Below, one piece after another: positions 59,696 to 64,000 of a stretch of 64,000 nt of DNA (the stretch's first letter is position 1; each line of letters opens with the position of its first letter). Location: the NCBI RefSeq assembly GCF_021129235.1, contig NZ_JAJOMA010000022.1:1-64000 (forward strand). Reading direction: 5' to 3'. The position numbers were made by a program, and so were the translations under genes. A model generated the notes under the pieces. That model had not been told where the DNA came from. It saw nothing but the letters and a program-made list of their open reading frames with translations, and made no database searches. Source of the stretch: Kineosporia mesophila. GTDB taxonomy: Bacteria; Actinomycetota; Actinomycetes; Actinomycetales; Kineosporiaceae.

Positions 59696-59774
59696 TCATG
59701 CAAAACCTCCCCGGCGTTCTAGAACTCACACGGCAAGAGTTCTAGAAGTCCGGGGAGGTTTTGCATGATCACGG
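59690..59774. repeat. Dispersed palindromic element, copy 2
   Basis: Outer arms 59690-59712 and 59752-59774 pair perfectly over 23 bp, with an inner TTCTAGAA stem (59716-59727 with 59737-59747). The outer arms and the left half are the same as copy 1 at 26636-26724, including the left-hand GGC bulge; the apical loop and the last bases of the inner right arm differ. It overlaps the end of the MepB-like gene and is convergent-side to rpmB. Confidence 0.95.
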
Positions 59775-59796
59775 GGAATGGTGGGGGCACAAACGA

Positions 59797-59832
59797 GAAC
59801 CGCCGGGCTCCCCAGAGGGTGCCCGGCGGTTC
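59797..59832 (-). terminator. Terminator after rpmB
   Basis: GAACCGCCGGGC and its complement form a 12-bp stem with a 12-base loop 14 bases beyond the rpmB stop. On the minus strand TCGTTTGTG follows. Confidence 0.8.
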
Positions 59833-59845
59833 CTGGAGCTGGGTA

Positions 59846-60031
59846 TCAGCGGCTGACCTTGCCGGCCTTCAGGCAGGAGGTGCAGACGTTGACGCGCTGC
59901 GGCGTGCCACCGATGGTGGTGCGGACGCGCTGGATGTTCGGGTTCCAGCGACGCTTCGTCCGGCGGTGCGAGTGAGAGACGCTGAAGCCGAAGCCCGGCC
60001 CCTTCTTGCAAACGTCGCAGTTGGCGGCCAC
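59846..60031 (-). CDS. rpmB: 50S ribosomal protein L28 (zinc-ribbon C+ form)
   Basis: L28 (61 residues) is part of the large ribosomal subunit. Two CxxC pairs, CDVC and CTSC, mark the zinc-binding C+ form; many actinobacteria also carry a zinc-free paralogue used under zinc limitation. [18 protein letters not shown] is the RNA-binding core. The GTG at 60031 is chosen because AGGAG lies six bases upstream; it abuts the ATG at 60037. It is divergent from the DAK2 gene, as usual in actinobacteria. Confidence 0.95.
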   Translation of the reverse strand: MAANCDVCKKGPGFGFSVSHSHRRTKRRWNPNIQRVRTTIGGTPQRVNVCTSCLKAGKVSR

Positions 60032-60340
60032 GTTCATCTCCTGAGGTATCGAACTGATGCTTGGTGCGGGCGGTCATGTCGCTATTGCCCGGCGGCACTT
60101 GGGCCGCCGCGGGCAGGGCAGACCTACCACGCTCCCGAGCAGAGTAGCCGAAGCGCAGGCCCGGGCCCAAACCGGCGTCAGCGACGGCACCGGGGCCGAG
60201 ATCGGCCTCCAGGTGACAGGTCCGGGCAATCGGTGTCCAATTCCGATGAACGGTGCATGAATGGCAGGTGAGCCCGGCGGGCGGATACATTCCGGCTGAA
60301 GCGGAATCTCGATCGGTGCCGACCAGTGGGAGGAGTGCGG
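60032..60340. other. Intergenic region between rpmB and the DAK2 gene
   Basis: No gene is supported. It should hold divergent promoters. TACATT at 60286-60291 is a possible -10 box for the DAK2 operon, and ATTCCG/CGGAAT at 60289-60307 forms a small dyad with a 7-base loop just downstream. Confidence 0.4.
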
Positions 60341-62296
60341 GTGCTGGACGTTCTCGACCCTCCGGCCGCGCGCCGCTGGGCGCTCACTGCGCTGGGTGCG
60401 CTCGCCGACGCGCGTGAGGAGATCGACGCCCTCAACGTCTTCCCGGTGCCGGACGGCGACACCGGCACCAACATGTACCTGACCCTCGAGGCCGCCGTCG
60501 CCGCCGTGCAGGCGCTGCCGCCGCACGCCTCGGTCGCCACCGTGGCCGACGCCTTCGCCCGCGGCGCGCTGCTGGGGGCCCGGGGCAACTCCGGCGTGAT
60601 CGGTGCGCAGCTGCTGCGGGGCTGGGCCCAGGTCCTGGCCGAGCACAGCGAGCTCACCGCGCAGACCGCCGTCGAGTGCTTCCGCCGGGCCGACGAGCAG
60701 GCCTGGAAGGCCGTGCACCATCCGCTCGAGGGCACGATCCTCTCGGTCAGCCGGGCCGCCGCCGAGGCCGCGCGCATCGCGGCCGGGTCCGACCTCGGTG
60801 CCGACCTGGAGACCGTGGTGAGTGCCGCCGCCGAGGCCGCCCAGCTGGCCCTGGCCCGCACCCCCGGGCAGCTGCCCGCACTGGCTGCCGCCGGGGTGGT
60901 CGACGCCGGGGGCCGCGGCCTGGTCGTCCTGCTCGACGCCCTGGCCGAAGTCGTGATGGCCGACCACACCCACCGTCAGAAGCACCGTCAGTACCGCCGC
61001 CGGCGTCGTCCGGCCAACCTGCCCGCTCTCGACTTCAGCACCTGTCACGGGCGGACGCCGGTCGCCCCGGCGACCCCGGCGATCGGAATCCCGGCCCGGG
61101 TCGGCCCCGGGGCGGTCGCCCACGAGCACGGCCGCGCCCGGGGTCACGGTCCCTCCGGCGACGGCACCCGGCGGCTGGTCGACATCCGGAACGTGCACGA
61201 CCACGAGCCCGAGTGGGGTGACGGGGCCGAACTGCACGAGCTGCACGAGGTGGTCCGGCAGGGGATCGGCCCGCGGGGGACGGTCCGGTGCGCGACGGTT
61301 CCGGACGCCGCGAGCGAGTGGGGCACCGACGTCCCGGGGCCGGGCCGTAGGGCGGGCGGTGAGCTGTACGAGGTGATGTTCCTGCTCGACACCGATCCCG
61401 AGCACGGTGACGAGCGGGTGGACGACCTGCGCGGCGACCTGGGCCGGCTCGGTGACTCCCTGGTGATCGTGGGAGGCCCGGACCTCTGGCAGGTGCACGT
61501 GCACACAGCGGACGCGGGCGCGGCGGTGGAACGCGCGATCGTCGCCGGGCACCCGCACCAGATCCGGATCAGTCATCTCGGGGCGCCGGGGCGGGCGGAA
61601 CAGCCTGCCCCACCTGGTCCGGAACGGCGTTCCCGCACCACCGGCCTGGTCGCCTGCGCCGCCGGTCCGGGCCTGGCCGAGCTCTTCGCGAGCACCGGGG
61701 CGGTCGTGGTGGCGGGCGGGCCGGGGCGGCGTCCGTCGACGGCCGCGATCCTGGCCGCCATTCACCGCACGCACAGCACCGAGGTGGCCGTGCTGCCCAA
61801 CGACGCGGACACCCTCAGCGTCGCCCGCATCGCCGCGGCCTCGGCCCGGGCCGAGGGCGTGCGGGTGACGGTCGTGCCGACCCGGGCCCAGGTGCAGGGG
61901 CTGGCCGCGGCCGCCGTGCACGACGGGCACCGGCGGTTCGACGACGACGTGGTGGCGATGTCCGCGTCGGCCGGCGGGGCCCGCGACGGTGCGGTGACCG
62001 TGGCCGTGCGGAATGGACTCACCAGCGCGGGGGAGTGCAGGATCGGGGACGCGCTCGGGGTGGTCGACGGGGACTTCTCGGTGGTCGGCGCGGACCTTCC
62101 CACGGTCGCGACCGAGGTCCTGGACCGGCTGCTGGCCTCCGGCGGGGAACTGGTCACCATCGTTGTCGGTGCCGGAGGGCATGATGCCCTTGCCCGCTCG
62201 GTGGCGGCGCACGCCCGCGGTCTCGGCCGGGGCCTGGAGGTGAACGTCGTCAACGGCGGTCAGCCCAGGTACCCGCTCCTGATCGGGGTGGAGTAG
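60341..62296 (+). CDS. DAK2-domain protein (FakA-like fatty acid kinase / DhaL-type)
   Basis: A 651-residue protein. The N-terminus is a DhaL/DAK2 nucleotide-binding domain with ALNVFPVPDGDTGTNMYLTL, GARGNSGVIGAQLLRGWAQ and AGGRGLVVLLDALAE. The C-terminal half has the YloV/FakA layout with HTADAGAAVERAI and late GAGGHDALARSVAAHARG. FakA phosphorylates fatty acids held by FakB; no fakB is seen here. GTG 60341 has GGAGG seven bases upstream. A Pro/Arg-rich insert at about 215-250 is longer than usual. It precedes recG with a 29-base gap, a common actinobacterial order. Confidence 0.87.
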   Translation: MLDVLDPPAARRWALTALGALADAREEIDALNVFPVPDGDTGTNMYLTLEAAVAAVQALPPHASVATVADAFARGALLGARGNSGVIGAQLLRGWAQVLAEHSELTAQTAVECFRRADEQAWKAVHHPLEGTILSVSRAAAEAARIAAGSDLGADLETVVSAAAEAAQLALARTPGQLPALAAAGVVDAGGRGLVVLLDALAEVVMADHTHRQKHRQYRRRRRPANLPALDFSTCHGRTPVAPATPAIGIPARVGPGAVAHEHGRARGHGPSGDGTRRLVDIRNVHDHEPEWGDGAELHELHEVVRQGIGPRGTVRCATVPDAASEWGTDVPGPGRRAGGELYEVMFLLDTDPEHGDERVDDLRGDLGRLGDSLVIVGGPDLWQVHVHTADAGAAVERAIVAGHPHQIRISHLGAPGRAEQPAPPGPERRSRTTGLVACAAGPGLAELFASTGAVVVAGGPGRRPSTAAILAAIHRTHSTEVAVLPNDADTLSVARIAAASARAEGVRVTVVPTRAQVQGLAAAAVHDGHRRFDDDVVAMSASAGGARDGAVTVAVRNGLTSAGECRIGDALGVVDGDFSVVGADLPTVATEVLDRLLASGGELVTIVVGAGGHDALARSVAAHARGLGRGLEVNVVNGGQPRYPLLIGVE

Positions 62297-62325
62297 ACAC
62301 AGCTTCGGACAGGGGTGAGCGCTCG

Positions 62326-64000
62326 GTGGCGACAGCGGGGCCGACGGAATCGATGCCGGAACGTCTCCGGGAACCCCTGACCAAGGTCCTCGGCAGCCGC
62401 ACGGCGAACATGCTGAAGCGTGAGCTGGGCCTGGACACGGTGGGCGACCTGCTGCGGCACTACCCGCGCCGCTACATGGAGCTGGGCGAGCTCACCCCGA
62501 TGGACTCGCTGCCCGAGGACGAGCCGATCAGCCTGGTCGCCGAGGTGCGCAAGGTCAGCGTGCGGGAGATGAAGACCCGCCGCAGCCGGATCATGAACGT
62601 CGAGGTCACCGACGGCCACGCCTCGCTCGACCTGACGTTCTTCAACAACGTGCACAAGCCGCAGAAAGAGCTGACCGTCGGGCGGCGGGCGCTGTTCAGC
62701 GGCAAGGTCTCGCGCTACAACAACCGCAAGCAGCTGGCCCAGCCGATGTACGAGCTGCTCGACGACGACGAGGACGGCGCGAGCGAGGAGAAGCTCCAGG
62801 AGCGGCTGAACATGCCGCTGCCGATCTACCCGGCCACCGGCAAGGCCGGTTCCAACCTGATCCGGAACTCGATCCGCCCGGTGCTCGACACCCTGCCGCC
62901 CGACCTGCCCGACGCGGTGCCGGCGAAGATCCGGATCAAGCTCGGCCTGATCGACCTGAGCTCGGCGCTGCGGCAGATCCACCGGCCCGGCGACCGCGCC
63001 CAGCTGGCGGCGGCGCAGCGGCGGCTGAAGTTCGAGGAGGCCTTCATCCTGCAGACGCTGCTGGTCTGGCGGAAGGCGACCGACCGGCAGCAGCAGGCCA
63101 CCCCGCGTCCGTATGTCCCCGGTGGTTTTCTCGATGCCCTCGACGAGCGGCTCCCGTTCCGGCTCACCGAGGGCCAGACCCAGGTCGGCGAGGAGATCGC
63201 GGCCGACCTGGCCCAGGAACACCCGATGCACCGGCTGCTCCAGGGGGAGGTGGGCTCGGGCAAGACCCTGGTGGCGCTGCGGGCGATGGCCCGGGTCGTC
63301 GACTCCGGCGGGCAGGCCGCACTGCTGGCCCCCACCGAGGTCCTGGCCACGCAGCACCACCGCTCGATCTCGGCGATGCTCGGCGACCTGGCCGCGGGCG
63401 GCATGCTCGGCGGCGACGAACGGGGCACGAAGGTCGCGCTGCTGACCGGTTCGATGAACACCGCCACCCGGCGCAAGGCGCTGCTGGAGGCGGCCTCGGG
63501 CGACGCGGGCATCGTGATCGGTACGCACGCCCTGATCCAGGACACGGTCCAGTTCGCCGACCTCGGCCTGGTGGTGGTGGACGAGCAGCACCGGTTCGGG
63601 GTGGAGCAGCGCGACGCGCTCCGGCAGAAGGGCGAGAACACGCCCCACCTGCTGGTCATGACCGCCACGCCGATCCCGCGCACGGTCGCGATGACGGTGT
63701 TCGGCGACCTCGAGACCTCGGTGCTCGACCAGCTCCCGGCCGGGCGCAGCGAGATCGTCACGCATGTGGTGCCGGCCCGCGACCCGCGCTGGATGAGCCG
63801 CACCTGGCAGCGGGTGGCGGAGGAGTGCCGGGCCGGGCACCAGGCCTACGTGGTCTGCGCGCGCATCGGTTCCGACGAGCCGACGCAAGACCTGCACGAC
63901 CTGGAAGACCTGATCGACGAGGGCCAGCTGCACCTGGTCACCGACGCCGAGGCGGCGAAGTTCGACCAGAAGCTCAGCGAGGACAAGCGCCCGGCCGCCG
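62326..64000 (+). CDS. recG: ATP-dependent DNA helicase RecG, 5' part (truncated by window)
   Basis: RecG remodels stalled replication forks and branched DNA. The first 558 codons are present: the N-terminal helical and OB wedge domain (LGLDTVGDLLRHYPRRYMEL), then helicase motif I LLQGEVGSGKTLVALRAMA, the DExH-like motif VVVDEQHRFGVEQRD, and motif III LLVMTATPIPRTVAMTVFGD. The window ends within the second helicase domain, so the C-terminal part is missing for that reason, not by mutation. Start GTG 62326 follows AGGGGTG nine bases away; ATG 62353 is an alternative. It probably shares a transcript with the DAK2 gene. Confidence 0.95.
   Translation, partial: MATAGPTESMPERLREPLTKVLGSRTANMLKRELGLDTVGDLLRHYPRRYMELGELTPMDSLPEDEPISLVAEVRKVSVREMKTRRSRIMNVEVTDGHASLDLTFFNNVHKPQKELTVGRRALFSGKVSRYNNRKQLAQPMYELLDDDEDGASEEKLQERLNMPLPIYPATGKAGSNLIRNSIRPVLDTLPPDLPDAVPAKIRIKLGLIDLSSALRQIHRPGDRAQLAAAQRRLKFEEAFILQTLLVWRKATDRQQQATPRPYVPGGFLDALDERLPFRLTEGQTQVGEEIAADLAQEHPMHRLLQGEVGSGKTLVALRAMARVVDSGGQAALLAPTEVLATQHHRSISAMLGDLAAGGMLGGDERGTKVALLTGSMNTATRRKALLEAASGDAGIVIGTHALIQDTVQFADLGLVVVDEQHRFGVEQRDALRQKGENTPHLLVMTATPIPRTVAMTVFGDLETSVLDQLPAGRSEIVTHVVPARDPRWMSRTWQRVAEECRAGHQAYVVCARIGSDEPTQDLHDLEDLIDEGQLHLVTDAEAAKFDQKLSEDKRPAA

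Overview
This window looks like chromosome from a very GC-rich actinomycete, most likely of the Kineosporia/Kineococcus type (inference). The evidence is the high GC, the frequent GTG starts, a lysine-rich HU tail, an F420-pathway cofC gene, a zinc-type (C+) L28, and the actinobacterial neighbourhoods ligA/gatCAB, ilvBNC-leuB, tRNA-Gln/tRNA-Glu, IclR-leuCD-hup and gpsA-ddl-thiL-rpmB-DAK2-recG. No prophage, CRISPR array, transposase or rRNA was seen. Most of the window is core chromosome with a few accessory or decaying patches.

Layout. 0-9.6 kb: an orphan sensor kinase, a two-domain VOC protein, a MetE-like protein, NAD-dependent DNA ligase with a repetitive tail, an unusual periodic membrane protein, an FAD dehydrogenase, and a decayed patch with nhaA and thioredoxin-like remnants around a large palindrome. 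9.6-13 kb: gatC-gatA-gatB. 13-20 kb: a GGDEF-EAL protein and a 1,491-residue acyltransferase-3 protein whose long hydrophilic N-terminus holds three repeat tracts. 20-24 kb: PQQ-type sugar dehydrogenase lipoprotein, sirohydrochlorin chelatase and ilvD. 24-29.6 kb: two more GGDEF-EAL proteins. 29.6-38.1 kb: branched-chain amino acid block with an ilvB leader peptide and attenuator, ilvB-ilvN-ilvC, leuB, ilvE, and a second leader peptide and attenuator before cimA. 38-43.8 kb: secreted beta-propeller, 3-methyladenine glycosylase-like protein, FAH-family hydrolase and a fourth GGDEF-EAL protein. 43.8-45.1 kb: gene-poor DNA with short repeats. 45-51.6 kb: tRNA-Gln(CTG), tRNA-Glu(CTC), a small unknown gene, IclR regulator, leuC-leuD, hup, murA. 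51.6-64 kb: small CSD-like protein, cofC, plsC-gpsA, a PLP sulfur enzyme, ddl, DUF3515 lipoprotein, Lrp-type sensor, thiL, MepB-like gene, rpmB, DAK2 protein and the 5' part of recG, cut by the window end.

How it fits together. ilvD, ilvBNC, leuB, ilvE, cimA and leuCD cover most of valine, isoleucine and leucine synthesis; leuA and ilvA are not in the window. cimA offers a pyruvate route to 2-oxobutyrate, and its leader peptide is isoleucine-rich. Four intact-looking GGDEF-EAL proteins with different sensory or membrane N-termini sit within 31 kb, suggesting a local c-di-GMP group. The most unusual non-coding signals are (i) a dispersed ~85-90 bp palindrome with two good copies and one degenerate copy, in two cases supplying the stop codon of the preceding gene, and (ii) three terminator-like hairpins that share the outer edge ATTGARGAC but have unrelated inner stems.
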